Source of the DNA: Meandrina meandrites
Lineage: Eukaryota; Cnidaria; Anthozoa; Scleractinia; Meandrinidae
Length of the DNA: 64,000 bases
NCBI GenBank assembly: GCA_963693305.1
Contig: OY855908.1
Span: 34,989,305-35,053,304 of the forward strand
Direction of reading: 5' to 3'
Shown: positions 1 through 13,300 of the stretch, piece by piece
How the letters are laid out: each line of letters opens with the position of its first letter
Numbering within the stretch: the stretch's first letter is position 1
Notes under the pieces: generated by a model
Databases searched by the model: none
The model's input: the letters and a program-made list of their open reading frames with translations, nothing else
What the model was told of the DNA's origin: nothing
Made by a program: the position numbers and the translations under genes

Positions 1-1237
1 AGTTTTACAATAGATTGATGAATCAATGACATTTATTTGGAGGATATGTGATATCTTTCCATCTTTGATTCGTTTCAACAGTAATTGCCGGAGCACCCGG
101 GCCGGAGCAGACCCAGAGTTATAGGCAGAATTTATCTCCAGATTTTTACGTAAAAAAAATTTGACGTTTAATCTGTGCTCTCTTCATTTCAGTGTCATTT
201 CACAAAGATACAAAGATAGAATCATTTAATTCTCAGGAAAAATTCATGACTCCATGGAGATTTTTATTATCCTAGTTATCACTGGAATAACAGACTCAAT
301 ACAGGACTTTAGTAGTGGCGTGGGGATATGATCGAGGAAATACTCAAAATGTACGTAGGATCGAAACTAAACAATCAAATAGAAGACACGTTTCCTGACA
401 GGTCCGCAACTGTTTGCAACGTTGTTGACTGTTCAAATTTTGTTGTAAATCTATTGTTTTCCTTCTAGAACGTCATTGGTCCGTTTCTATAAAAGGTCAC
501 TATCCACTATTCTCAATTAAACGTTCTGATTGGTTATCTTTGTTCCAAGTGGCCCTGTTCGAGTAGTCGCACTGCTAATCTGCCCAATTTACAGAATGTT
601 GACACGTTTGCCGTGTTAAAGTGCCCTGCCGACATTTCGAGACATTTGTTAAGATCTTTTGTATTCGGGCTTATTTCCCGAGGACTGTCCTATCAATAAG
701 CAAGGCCAATTCTAAGGTATGAGTACGATACACGATGCCCAATTATGATTTTAGATATGATTATGTTTGGAAAGGAGCCTACAAAATCGAAGTTTCCGTT
801 CGAATCGGGTGTTCAGGTTTTTCATCTAGCTCGCGTAATTTCTATGGGCCAAACTAGCTATTTAGATATGATAAACAAGTATCATAACGCTTTACATCTA
901 TTTAATTGTCAAGAGATACGTACTCTTAACTAGAAGACTTATGATCTACTGATATCATTACTTCGACAAATTATTTAGCTCGACAAAACGATCGAAGGAC
1001 AAGCTGCAAACCATGTAAAAACTAAATCAAGGCAAGAAGTTTTCCTCATTCCGTACTGGCGTATTGAAACTGCTCCATTTTCGGTAAATTCCATCCGCCT
1101 TTGTTGGCTCCTCCGGGCTATTTCGAACTTTTCTAGATTTTACAAAAAGCTAAACTCACTGGAACTTTTAAGTTATAGCGGAGCATCCATAGCCATAGAA
1201 ATTAGTCGACCCATTAAGCCGAGAAAATTTGGATGTC

Positions 1238-1277
1238 ACGTACGTACGTACGTACGTCCGCCCGTCCGTACGTACGC
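1238..1277. repeat. (ACGT)n-type palindromic microsatellite
   Basis: TACGTACGTACGTACGTCCG then CCCGTCCGTACGTACGCA; self-complementary tetranucleotide units. Confidence 0.85.
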
Positions 1278-2392
1278 ACAGATTAGGCCTGAGAACGAGC
1301 TTGCCTGTGTCCTTGATTTGGAGTCCTTCTTTCGCAAAAGTGACAAAAAAAAACAACATATTCGGTTCGTTTTGAGTTGAGTTACCTGTCGTAAAAATTT
1401 GTAAGAACACTGCATTACTTCAGGGTTTTTTTCTCATGTTATAATAACAGGAAGTCGAAAACTGCAGGGTTATGCCGGTGGTGGTATGAAGATTGAAAGC
1501 ATCCGATTTATAGTAAAAAGAGTTTAAAAAAGAGCTTATCAGCGTCGCCGTCCATAAGATAAGCTCAAACCAAACTTGAAAACAGTGATAAAATATATTT
1601 TATTCACCCCGCTCACAAAACACGAAGACTTCCTAGCTCAAATACTTTGACAACTGGTAGGTTTTAAATTCTGTACAACTGAAAATGACATCAATTCGAT
1701 TGAGTGCACAGTTTCAGAAAGCGGTAATTCGAGATGATAAGAATATTTGCAAATCACAGCAGCATAAAAAAGCATGAAATCTCAAATCAATTGGCAGAAT
1801 TTCTAAACTAATACTAAATTGACACAAGTAATGCTTGCCATTACTTTTACTATTAATAAAAATACTCCGTTATATTTTCTGAAGGAATGTAGTAATTATC
1901 GATTGAAATCTTCAAAACAACAGCTTCAACAAAGACGAAAGTCGCCGTGAAATAATGCGTATCAGACCACAATCACTGTCCGTCTCAGTTTGCCGGTTCA
2001 AAACCCTCTTCTATTTCCTCTTCACTCTCTGCCATTTGCAGTAGTAGCTAGTAGTAGCTAGTAGTCCAAAGCCAAACGTTCGCAGATTTACGCGTGCCAG
2101 AAGCCGACTAGATCAGTCTCAGATCAAAAGGCGTGTGAATTTTAAACCAGGCAGAATGTCGAAACATTAGTTTATAAGTAACTAACCTGGCTAATAGGTA
2201 GACTATAAGCAGTAATGCGTTACTTAATACGTTAAATTTTATATCTCTGACTGGTTGACTAGATAAGTTAATGGTTTTAATACAAAACCAATGTTAGCAA
2301 ATGTTTTGGGATGAGTGGAAAAATACTTGTTGTGACGCCCACAAAAGCTAGAGCGCTCTTGTAGCTTCCTGTTTCTCGTACTTTCTGATGAA

Positions 2393-2512
2393 ATACGTCT
2401 CGGGCTCGGATTTTTGGATCAATACGTCTCGGGCTCGGATTTTACAAACAAATTCAAGTCTCGGGCTCGGATTTTTAAACTAGGGTCTCGGCGTCTCGGC
2501 AAGGCTCGGATT
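2393..2512. repeat. degenerate tandem GTCTCGGGCTCGGATTTT units
   Basis: Three near-identical units (2395, 2429, 2456) plus a rearranged fourth (GTCTCGGCGTCTCGGCAAGG then CTCGGATTTT), spaced 27-34 bp. No gene nearby. Confidence 0.8.
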
Positions 2513-3347
2513 TTACCATTCGCCACCCCTAATGCAGGATCTCACGGCTTCAAAAATATGCAGAATTTTGAAGCTTTGATACATTAGTAGCTACATCTTG
2601 AAATGAGAATTAATCTAAAACAAAACTTCCTTCAAGTTTCTTTCATTTGCCCAGTTTACGTTTGGAATTTTAGGCTTCTAGAAGCGTATTGATTTTAAAA
2701 GCACATGGTGACATCTGATATGCAGCGTGCGGCCGACTTACCATCGCGTTGTTGTTTATTTGATAATTGTGTTCAGTTTACGACCTATTACAGGCAAAGA
2801 TTTACTACAGTACTTCGGAAAATGCAAACAAGTATTTTTTTTGTTAATAGTTATAGTGATGGATAGCATAAAAAGCAATCTGAGTGTTAATTTTGTGGAA
2901 GGAATTCAGTAGTTTTCCGCTATCTCACGGCACCATGATTCGCAAATTATTATCCCCAATTTTCGCTGTACCAAGATAATACTACTGGTGGTTAAATAAA
3001 TGTCAGTAACAGTTGTACAGAATGAAAACCTACCTTTCACCAGAGTGTTTTGAACTAGTGTTATATTTTGTAGAAAGAGTTCGTGTTTTTGCGAGTTGTT
3101 AAAATGATGCGCGGAGGTGAAGAAATTTTTTCACCGTCTTCAAGTCTGGTTTCGGATCAATTTATCAAGGTTGATAATTAACAATTCAACTCATGAATTG
3201 GCCTTTCAGCGTGTCTAGTTTTAATAAACATTTACTTCAGAAAGGAATTATTTGTCTGAATTTAGTACGCATATGGTATATTTTTCCCACTCGCACGTTT
3301 GTGTTAAATACCGTAAAAGAGCCAGGAATTGTTTTTTTTTTTTTTTT

Positions 3348-3378
3348 GGGGGGGGGGGGGGGGGGGAGGGGGGGTGGG
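3348..3378. repeat. T-run/G-run tract
   Basis: A 16-nt T run is followed directly by 19 G, then A and more G. Potential quadruplex or assembly-sensitive tract. Confidence 0.9.
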
Positions 3379-4488
3379 TTTGGGTGCGCGCTAATAAAAG
3401 CCTTCTGGACTGTGAGTCAATGGGTTAATGCATCGCAAATCACTTTCGATACTAGCATTTCCCCAACGCATACTCCATACGAAATAGTCGAATCTCGAAG
3501 AGATTTTTGATTAAGTCTGTAAACAAAGCACATTCAGGAATGTTAATCGAGACAATCGGTGTCGTGAAAACACGGCCTCTGGCTTGCTTGCGATTAGTAC
3601 CACTACTAACTCCGGTTTAACTTGCACCCTGGTTTGCTGAATAGTTGTGGTCGTGTGAGTAAGGTTTTAACCCTTTCTTGCCATGAATGTTCCGCGATGT
3701 TCCGAGATGAAAGTAAAACTAAGACAATCGGGATGAGAAATTTAAAACTGCGGACTGTGGAGAATGTCAAACATGTTGTATCGAGGTTGTTAGAAAAATT
3801 TACAAACTGAGAACAAGAAAACAGTCTTTCACGTTTGTTTATCAGAAAAAGATGTAGCATATTATTGAATCTGAAATCTGTCAGGATTGTCACAATTTCA
3901 AACGCCTGCCAAAGAAAAAAGGTCAAGTGTCACAATAATTAGGTTTCAATTGAAACGATATCGGGCACAGTGCACTGGTGTCATGAAACAAAACAAAACA
4001 AGACTGTTGTTACATGAGATATTGTGATAAACAGGTAGACAGAATGTCCATCAGACGAATCATTTACATCATTATTAGCAATGTCTAAGATCGATACCTG
4101 TTCTGTACGCGACAATCACGGAATATTGGCAAAAATGTCAGTGCTTAAAACGTGCCCCTGGTACGTGTCTTCTTTCTTTCGAACTGAACCACTACACTGA
4201 CAGCGGCTGGTTTACATTCTCGTTCAAGTCACGAAATTTTTGTAATTCAAATTTCAAAGGCCCTTTGGTTGGGCTGTCTCGTGTCAGTCACAAAGAGATT
4301 AAAATATACTTTACTAAATAGTTATTATAAAAGTAAATGTTTTGCTAAGCCGCAAAAAGATTGTATGTTATTTACGCTTGCAATATTTACAGGAAGTTCA
4401 TTAAAGACTTTCGCGCCACTAAAAAAATAGGTGTTCTTAGAAAATTTACCATATCCGGGGATAGGGAAAGCAGAGACGGGGGAACATT

Positions 4489-4590
4489 TTGCTGGGATAA
4501 TATTTAGTCTTCTTTTTCCATACGCGGGAAAAAAAATGCGGGAAAACAAAATGAGAGAACACATATTATTTATGATTTTTACCAAAAAAC
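4489..4590 (+). repeat. dispersed repeat, copy 1
   Basis: GGAACATTTTGCTG.GATAAT to CACATATTATTTATGATTTT; a longer copy lies in the same orientation at 5508-5668. Confidence 0.7.
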
Positions 4591-5507
4591 GTCAGTCCTC
4601 TCTATTTCCGACGTAAACTGAACGCAAGAGGAATTGAGTGTTACTCGAAGCACTCGTCCCCCACGTCACCTCCTTGCGCCGACGTTTTGCGCTGTTTTCC
4701 ATTTCTTTTGTTATTTATTGCCCGTTTTTAACGATCAAAGAACAATATCAGAAAATAGAGTATTTCATACATGTTTCTTGTGACGAAAACGCTGAAAATA
4801 GAAATGCCGATATGTTTGTAACGAACGTTTTACACATATCCAGGGAAATAGCATTCCCAAGGTAAATAACACCCAGGTAAACTCACCGCGGGAATACGTT
4901 ACCGAGGTGTTTGCGGTCACACACTTAACACTTTACGAAGGTCAATTTTTTCTTCCTTTTTTCGGCGCGAAATGCGAAAATGGGTAATTCAAGGGTGTTT
5001 GCTTAGCATCATCTCGCTTTTATTATTTATACTGTTTCGACAGTCCTCTACTGCTTTGTTATGTCAGTGTCTCAAACAGCGAAGAAATAGAAGGCGAAGA
5101 CTCCGTTTATATAAATCTCTTTGTTAGATTTTTCTAAACCTTGAGATGAAATCGAAATACATATAAGAAGACGCACTATAGATCTTCCTTGACTAGTGTT
5201 GTATTTAAACGCCAAATTTCTAAAAAAATAGCATTTACTTACAAATCAGCAAGCCATCAAGCTATGATTCTAAGAAAGACCACGTTTTTGCTGCCTTGAA
5301 CACGCAAAGTTGACCTCAGGAAATCTAAACCTCACGCCATCATATTTAATTTCAAATTTATCTGTTTATTTTATTTGCTTATCTTTGAGGTTTGCCTCGC
5401 GATTGGTCATTTTATCTTGGGGTACTTGGAAAACCTACCTATTTGCCTCGGTAACTTTCATAGGCGATTCTTTTGTTCTTTTTCACACCGCCATAAATTT
5501 ACCTTGG

Positions 5508-5668
5508 GGGAACATTTTGCTGAGATAATTTTTAGTCTTTTTTTTCATAAGCGGGAATAAAAATGGTGAACAGGCCATGAAAATGACAAAACACCCAGGA
5601 AAACAAAATTACAAAGCACGCGGAAAAACAAAATGACAGAGCACATATTATTTATGATTTTTGCTTTT
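5508..5668 (+). repeat. dispersed repeat, copy 2
   Basis: Same ends as the copy at 4489-4590, with about 60 bp extra made of ACAAAATGAC/AAAATTACAA-type short repeats in the middle. Confidence 0.7.
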
Positions 5669-7578
5669 ACTTCTGATAAGAGGAAAACACGCCAAGCTTC
5701 TCTTCATAAATGAGAATGACAAGGAGAGAAAGACCCTATGCTGTTCAATGATGTCCAAGATAAAAAAAAGGTAGTGCTTCAGTGCTTAAATATGAAAGGA
5801 AATAAACTTAAAAAGAGTAAATCATGTGTTTGTGAAACGAAACAAATCCTTCAGATTGATCGGCCTTCTAAGGTCAGCAAATGTACATAGCTTTATAATA
5901 CGATGCGTCCTCTCTTGCACCGTATCGTGATAAAGATGCCTTTTGTCTGGAGTAGATAGTAAATTCAAAAGGGTATGCGAGTGCTGACTCCCATAATTTG
6001 TCAGAAATCTCTTCATTTATGAGCAGGAATACTGAGCCTCTATATGTCCTATATGTAAGCGAAATCCACGTGTTCGGAAACAGACCGATATATTTTGATT
6101 CTGTTGTTGAGAAATTTGTAGCCACCCTCAGATTTCTCCTGCTGTTAATCCGCCGTACGCAAAAAGATGGCAACTGGTACATTTACCTATAATGCATAGC
6201 GCGCGAAAACTGCAAAAACGCTCATAAAAGCGAACAGAAAAGCTCCACAACCTTGAAACCCAGCATGAATAATGTTGTTAGTACGGGGATGAATTTTGCA
6301 AAAACATAGCATTCTGTGTGCCATATGGACTGTGTTAGGTTCGCAAGGTATTGTGGTCAAATGTACCGCCGCCATCTTGAAAACTTAACATGAAAACTTA
6401 ATTATACCGATAAATATAAAATCACGCACTGCAGGGTCGTGTAATAGTCCCGGTGGCAGTAATCAGTTAACAAAATCATTCTACAGTTTTACGCATACAA
6501 GCATGCACGAACAACCTTGAACAAAGTTTCCTCGAGGCAAGTTGTTTCAACTACAGAAAGCGCAAACTCCCTTCTCCCAACAAAAGGAGTGAAGAGACCC
6601 AGCAGAGTTTTGTCCACATTTAACTGCAAGCCTGAGTATGTTCTAGATAAAATCTGCCGCAGAATTGCGAGCATTATAGTCTAGTTTCGGTAGCTGGCAT
6701 TTCGCCGGCAGAATTCTTCGTTTTCGAGCAGAATTTAGAAAAATCGGTAACACAAAGGAGACAAAGAATTTAACTTGCGTTTCTGTATTTGCAAGGTTTC
6801 AAACGCACAAGATAGATAGTGTACATTAGGCTGAAGCTCAAAACCTATACTATTGTGATAACTGTGATAAACATGAGCAAAAATATTTGAAGACCGAATA
6901 TAAACAACAAAATGCAGCAAACAGTTTGGTTGTATATTGTATAAAAGCATGTTTAATTAAGCTTCTCGCGTACATGCAAATAATAACAAGGCTTTTCAGG
7001 TTTGACTTAGCTCACAAACAACTGGCCGAGGTAATAGAGAAAGAAAGTGTACATTTAGGACTTCAATTCACTCACCATTCGTCGCCGTCGGAGGTGAGGA
7101 GGTTCGATATTTTACTCCCTTTCTCTGTCTCGCTGTTTTTCCCTGGAGGCTCAAAACGCCAGGGTTGAAATACCATAGAAGGTTCTTAATCATCCCCTGA
7201 CATATCCCCTCCTATAGCTCTCTAAAAATCAGTGGAGTCGCTAGCAGAAGTTGAGCTCTCACTGCAAGAATTTGAGTCAGCCATGTTCGTGACTTGTTGC
7301 GGTTCCACACCTGTGACGTATCACATCTCGTGATCATAATCGAAGCATTCATGGCGAAATGTCACAAAAGCGGTAAAATACGAAGTTTTACGTTAAAATT
7401 AACCGGTAAAAAAGCTTCTGAATTCAATTTTTTTGCTTCCTGTGTAATTTTGGAAACATTCGGAAGCTTTTACTGAAATATAGTTTTCTAGCCAAGAGTT
7501 GCCCTTTAACTTTTGAGATGTTTGTAAGATAAGTCAGGCTTAAGGCTTTTTTTAGCCCCCTAATGCAGCCGACTTAAA

Positions 7579-8176
7579 ATGATTTTATCTCAGCGTACTG
7601 ATAAACATTTCTCGATGATCACCAATTCTACTGGGAAGAAGCATGCCATCGCAAGTGATGTCGAAGTACTTGCTACGGCAAACACAAAACGAAAAAACCT
7701 CGCGTTAAGTCTGCTGACAGGACTGAGAAAGAAACGCACGAACTTCTTGAAGCGTGGGCCCCCAAATTCAGTAAGCTGTGGGGAGTTTCACAAAGAAAAA
7801 ATCAAAATCTGGAACGATATCTATTCTTCGTATAAAGAAAGGTGTCCAGAAAGCCAGAGAATGCTACAGCAGGTGAAAAAACGGCAGCAGAATCTAGAGT
7901 ACGAGTTCAAGCAGCGATCTCGCTCGACTGGAGAAGATGGAATTCAGAAAATTAAAGAAGGCTTCCCCTATTTCAACATCCTGAGTAAAGAAAGGGGAGA
8001 AAGTACGACTCCAGACTGGCATGCAGAGTTCTTTTATTGAAATGTGTGAAAAGAGTATGGAACAGGACAACGCAAGATTTGAACGATCAGCTGAAATGTT
8101 CCGTGATGCCCAGAGCAGGCAAATGGAACAAACAAACGCCATAGTTGACATTTTTAAATATTTAGCATCAAAATAA
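7579..8176 (+). pseudogene. PIF/Harbinger Myb/SANT-like protein gene, frameshifted
   Basis: 153 codons open from 7579, including FHKEKIKIWNDIYSSYKERC and a basic helix with NLEYEFKQRSRSTGEDGIQK then PYFNILS, which resembles the Myb/SANT-like DNA-binding protein of Harbinger elements. The frame stops at 8038-8040, but the next frame continues with the typical coiled tail (MEQDNARFERSAEMFRDAQS, RQMEQTNAIVDIF) to a stop at 8174-8176. A single frameshift near 8030 explains both. Confidence 0.7.
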
Positions 8177-8189
8177 TTGTCTTTATCTA

Positions 8190-8460
8190 ATCGTTTATCT
8201 TCTGTTATTGAAACGATACTTACAATTGTTGTGCAAAACTCACGTAGCAATCAGTCTTTTTTAGGATGCTCGCTTTTGGGTCCAACCTTTTTCAACCCAA
8301 TTCTCCAACGAACTTTCAACATGCCAAATGCTCGTTCCACTACAGATCGTAGCGGTTTTATGTTTTAAACTTTCTCTGCTCCTGAGTCAGGCGTCCTCTG
8401 TCCGGCTAGGGTTTCACTAGCCAGTTCGTTAGTGAATAGGCACTGTCGACAGCTAAAAGG
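8190..8460 (-). pseudogene. PIF/Harbinger transposase remnant (DDE_4 C-terminus)
   Basis: Minus-strand fragments in shifting frames read DSAYSLTNWLVKP, then TQEQRKFK, then VVERAFGMLKVRWRIGLKK. These are the conserved C-terminal blocks of Harbinger DDE transposases (the D-AY-L block and the final E in VERAFG.LK.RWRIL). Stops and frameshifts break them. It is convergent with the Myb-like gene at 7579-8176, the standard Harbinger layout. Confidence 0.7.
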
Positions 8461-8499
8461 GGCCTTATTTCTGTTCCATTTATATTGCCTGTTGGACCA

Positions 8500-9861
8500 C
8501 TAAGAATTTGCGTTCGCTGCAAGTTCATAAATCAAACACTCTTTCCTAATTGTCTCAATCATTCCATTTAAAAAATTTACAAAAATTTCATGTAATAAAA
8601 CTGCTCAAATTTAATACATCTCTTTGACTGCTTTACATTCTACGCCGTGATTTTCCCTTAAATTAAAGTTCAATTCTGTTCAACTAAAAAGCCATTTATA
8701 ATAAATACTCCCATCCGACAAACGATTACAATGAACCAGCAGAAAAGCAGAAAACGTTCAATGCAGCAATATTTTTGAACTCCTACTTATAAACAAAAAT
8801 TATTTGTTCTTTCACAACACGCGCACGCGCGCACAAAATCCGGCGGCCTCACAAAGCAAATCTTGACATGGCGGGAAAAATATTGACATGGCGGGAAAAT
8901 TCGGCGGCCTCACAAAGCAAACGACAATATGCTCGTATTTTTTGCCTCAATGTAACTAACTGTATTGTGCAGCTGGCAGACGTTTAAGACGTTTTTTAAG
9001 ACGCGTTTTAGAGTTTTCCCAAGATGAAGGCCTATGACGTCTTCCAGAAGGCATAGAGCGGTTTCAGATGACTGTTGTCGAAAACTGATTGATGGATAAT
9101 TTCGTGCGATCCATCGACTAGCGAAAAAAACAAAAAAACAAAACAAAAACAAAAGTGAGAGTACGTTGCACAATTTTTGTTAGCTCAACAAACGCAAAAT
9201 TGCGTTCGTCAATCGAAATCCATTTTTTGTGGACAATGGAAATATCGTCCTCTGCAGCTTGTAACACCAATCTGTTAGATGCACAAGGCGTTTGCGTATA
9301 AAGGTCGTTCGGACGTGATAGTAAGAGATTCTGCGTTAAAACATTATAACTGATCACCTAATAGCCAATTTGAGGGTACATTTTATTTTCGCCGTTAAAC
9401 GGAGGTGCAAACGGGCGTAAAACAAAGATTCCTATTGTAGTAGATCTAGGGTTAACATGCCTAGTAAAAGATTTTACTCGTGAAGTTTGAGCAACGTATC
9501 TGTGATGAGAAGCGTACATTTTCTTTTCGAAGATTGGGGGAATTAATGCACGAAAATGGAAAAGTATGCCCGGACGAACAGTCAGTAAGACAGACAAACA
9601 TTCAGAGAGACATGCTTCTCTAGACTGCCATATAGTGTGTGAGGTGTGTGGATCGAGTCTGTGCATTAAGTTTCTCGTTACAATCATCATAAACTTTCCA
9701 GCTAGAAAGTGTGCAATAGTTTTCCCACTCATGCCGGAGATGAAAACAGATCACCTCTTCCTGTAGCAATCGCGATTTATCAGTTGAAACAGACCACCCT
9801 TCCAATTAATCCAGAGCGCAATACCCCTGCCTTATTAAGCATCGTCCTTCGACAGAGACCC
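8500..9861. other. no gene recognised
   Basis: Apart from the nested repeat at 8838 I see nothing coding. Frames at 8910-9173 and 9358-9732 have no recognisable motifs. Confidence 0.5.
8838..8921. repeat. nested direct repeats
   Basis: CGGCGGCCTCACAAAGCAAA at both ends, enclosing two tandem copies of TTGACATGGCGGGAAAA. The outer and inner repeats are separate words, giving an A-B-B-A direct arrangement. Confidence 0.85.
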
Positions 9862-10202
9862 GGGGGGAGGACTCCCATATGGAAGGGACGGAGGGTGCTC
9901 GTCGTCTTGCTTAGGGTGTTCTGGGCAAAATGCCATTATGATTAGCCGTCAAGGTCACGTTTAGGGTTGCACGCGGAGAAATAACAAGACAATAATTTTG
10001 AAAACTAGTTATAGGGTAAAGTATTCGATGATAAGGTCTTTGCCATTATTAAGAGTCACTGTACTTTATATTTGTCTGTATTTTAAACTGGTCTCTTTTA
10101 GGGGTCTGCATAAGCTTAGGCCACGCCCAGATTGGTTTCTTTTAGGGGCTAAATTCAAAATTCCGACGAGCATCCCCGTCCCTTCCATATGGGAGTCCCC
10201 CA
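9862..10202. mobile_element. inverted-repeat element just upstream of the giant exon
   Basis: Left end 9862-9906 (GGGGGGAGGACTCCCATATG then GAAGGGACGGAGGGTGCTCG) matches the reverse complement of 10162-10202 (CGACGAGCATCCCCGTCCCT then TCCATATGGGAGTCCCC). About 340 bp, no coding capacity. It ends about 200 bp before the acceptor of exon A, so it lies in the preceding intron or the promoter. Confidence 0.75.
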
Positions 10203-10398
10203 CAGGGATCAGAGAGCAGCACCCATTTAATTAATGCCTGTTATGGCCCAATGCGTCCGTTAGGTGCAGTTAGTTCCTCCCTTTGTATTACAGTCTGAAA
10301 CCTCAAAGCCAGACCTCTCATGTGGTATTTGCGATGTGGTAATTTTATCCAAAATAAGAAAATGCCTTATTCCACAATACCGTGTTGCTCTTTTGCAG

Positions 10399-13300
10399 GT
10401 GTATTGCATTGTCAGCTCTAACAGTACATACCAGAAGCAGTTTTCATCTTTGGTTGATGTCAAGCAAGTTTTGCAAAGAGCAAACATCAAGCTCGTTAAC
10501 ACCTGGAAAGACAGTTCTGGGATTCAGCATTCCCAAGCGGCGATTGCAAGTCTAAACATCCCACTCCAGTTTCCATGGCCTTTGAACACAAATGGAACCA
10601 TACAGCTGCCTAGCAACCAGAAATTGCCAGTTCCTGATTTTAATGACTTTGCAGGAAGACTGATTAATCAGGTAGGCATCAGCGGCTCGTTGCCATCTTT
10701 TCACTTGTTTGGGATTGGAAATTTTGGCTTCTCCATTGAAACTTTTGTTATATTATTTAACAAAGGAAACTTGCAATCTATTGAAATCGTTTTAAGTTTC
10801 CCAGGATGGGATGCTTTGGACAAATTTAAATTTCAGGTTTTCCAGCCGAAACTGAATGTTCAGTTGTTTTTTCTGACTGGAACATTCCAAATGAGAGTTA
10901 AAGGATTCATGATTCCGCTCAGCCATGTCGCCTCCGGTTCAAACACCCCACAATTGCCTATTGAACTAACGTTTCTTGGAAATCCACATGATTATTTGGA
11001 AATCATCGGCATTGATAAAGATGCTATTATCGACATCAACTTTCTAGCGTTTGTTCTTTCTCCTCGCATAAAAGGAGAGACTATGGATGCAATAAAAGAC
11101 TTTTCTCCTAGCATTACAGTTCCAAAGCTCCTCTTGCGAGTCACTCCTGGGCTTTCCAATATCTCCATAATTAACATTACCACTGTTTCTACGAAACCAT
11201 ATCTAGTGCTGGGCAAAATGGTTATCAGTAATACCACACTAGAAGTAACAGAAACACGAATTACCTTCCAAGCTGGGATAGACATCTGTGGACAACAGTT
11301 ATCGGTTAGTATGCTGAGCGATACCAACCAGTATCTGACTTTAGAAGCAGTGAGAGAAATGCGAAACATACATATATCAATTTCTATAGAAGCTCTTCTT
11401 TCGTGTATCGAGGATAGAAAAGAACGCCGACCAGATACTACTTTCATGGGTATGAATGATAGGTCATTATCTGGATTTCGTCTGGAAGTATTCAGAATCA
11501 ACTACAGATTAAGGCCAATACTGGATCTAGCCAAGATCACTATCCTGATTGGATTACCAACTAAATGGAACGTTTTCAATCGAGCATCGGTGCCGACAAA
11601 ATTGGTGAATTCTACAGTGAATGTCGATGTAAGCATTCCTCCCGGTTCCTCTTCGACAATGAAGGCAGAGGTCCTTGGCAAAGTGATCATGCAGCATTCA
11701 AATTCAACTCCTGTCGAATTTCCTTTTGGGATTGAGATACCAGTACAGGCCGCAGCACTATCGTTATCCCTTCAGGACAGAAAAACGTTTAGAGCTAGTT
11801 TTCACAAAGTTACAAATCTTGGAGGACTGAGTGATACTTTCCCCTCTTTTCTAAAACCTATGCTAACAGATGTCCTGTTTACAAAGTTGAAGCTCCAGTT
11901 TTCTTCACATTTAACTGGTTCCTTCAAAATAGACGAATTCCAAATTGAGCTACCTTCAAGGATAAAGTGGAAATTCAAATTGTTTTTCTTTGAAATTGTG
12001 GATTTGTTTTATACAACCAATCACAGCCAAGCAAGAGGTACAATACACCTTGGAAATTTGAGCTTGCCTTGCCAACTTGATTGGCCATCGTCCTCTCAAG
12101 GTCCCATGATTGGACTTTCTAAGTCAGTAGAGATGACAGCTGGTGTTTTGTATTTTGTAAAGGAAGTTTACCGATCATTCTATGGATACGAATTACCACA
12201 CGGAATGCTAAGTGGTCTCAGCCAAACCAAGCTGTCACTCATACCAAACTTTTATCTAGAAAAAACGTTATTCCATTTATCAAATAACCTGACATTTTCC
12301 AAAGTTTCGTTCATAGGAGCCCTGCCAACGTATTCATGGGAACTTCTTAGCGACTTTTTCAGCACAGAAAATGGGTCACTTTTTATTGACGTCGACGCTG
12401 GCCAGCCTATCAAAATGTCTATCGGAGGAATTATTGTTTTGGTGGAAGGCAGCGCGAGCATACCCTTCCAACTGGATGTCCCCTTCTCGACAAGTCAAAA
12501 TTTAACAATCAGGCTTCCTGCGAAGACAGAAGCTCGTGTTTCATTTAAGCAAGTTACTGGAATACTGACAGCTGCTACTAAAAGCAAATTTCCAACGGTG
12601 CTTGGACCATTCCTTCCAGAGTTAATTCTTCAAAAGCTAGAAATTTCATTCGATAGAAATCTGACAGCATTCGAAATTGTTGCATTAAGGGCAGTTCTCA
12701 GCACATCATGGGACCTCGGCGGACTAGGTGCTATCTCAGTTACGAATGTTACAGTTTTCATGACCCCTCAGCTGTTCAAGCTAACAGGATTTCTTCTACT
12801 AGGAAATACTGCCCTGGAACTAGAACTGACAAACTACTCATCTGCCGGTCAAACGTTTCGTCTTGTGAAACCAACGGATGCTTTTGGACTAGACGAGATT
12901 GTTAAAGATGCCTTGAATCAGATGAATCCAGGCCTCAAGATATTACCAGACGTCAATCTTCTCGGCCCTGACATAGCATATGGATTATCGGTACAGGTTG
13001 CAGAGGTTCAACTCTCGAACAATTTTGATTCCTTGAGTTCGTTTTCTCTTGCAGTGAGAATATCCAGAACTTGGTCTTTTTTCAAATCTTGCTGTTCGCT
13101 TATAGGCCCTACTATGAATCTGCGTGTTAAAGACCTCAGTGACATTCCAAGTTATACGCTTGACATAACTGGCAGTTTGGAGTTTGTAGACAAGGACAAG
13201 CGGCTTGTGCTTCCTCTAGAATGCAATATACCAGAGTCCCCCCAGTCCGTGATCACATTAAAGTTAGGAAGTGCGGTCACTTTTGATCTCTCAAAAATCA

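Larger units (their letters stand above)
1..7578. other. no host gene recognised
   Basis: Only short unconvincing frames, with no recognisable domain or splice-linked exon series. The small repeats listed separately are all I can support. An upstream signal-peptide exon of the giant gene could be here but I could not single one out. Confidence 0.5.

Noticed and set aside
2393..2512. CRISPR-like or satellite array
   Set aside because: Few, degenerate units with variable spacing.
10264..10398. ATG at 10264 as the start of the giant protein
   Set aside because: The 45 residues before 10399 have no signal peptide and do not resemble the rest, and a good acceptor lies at 10397-10398.
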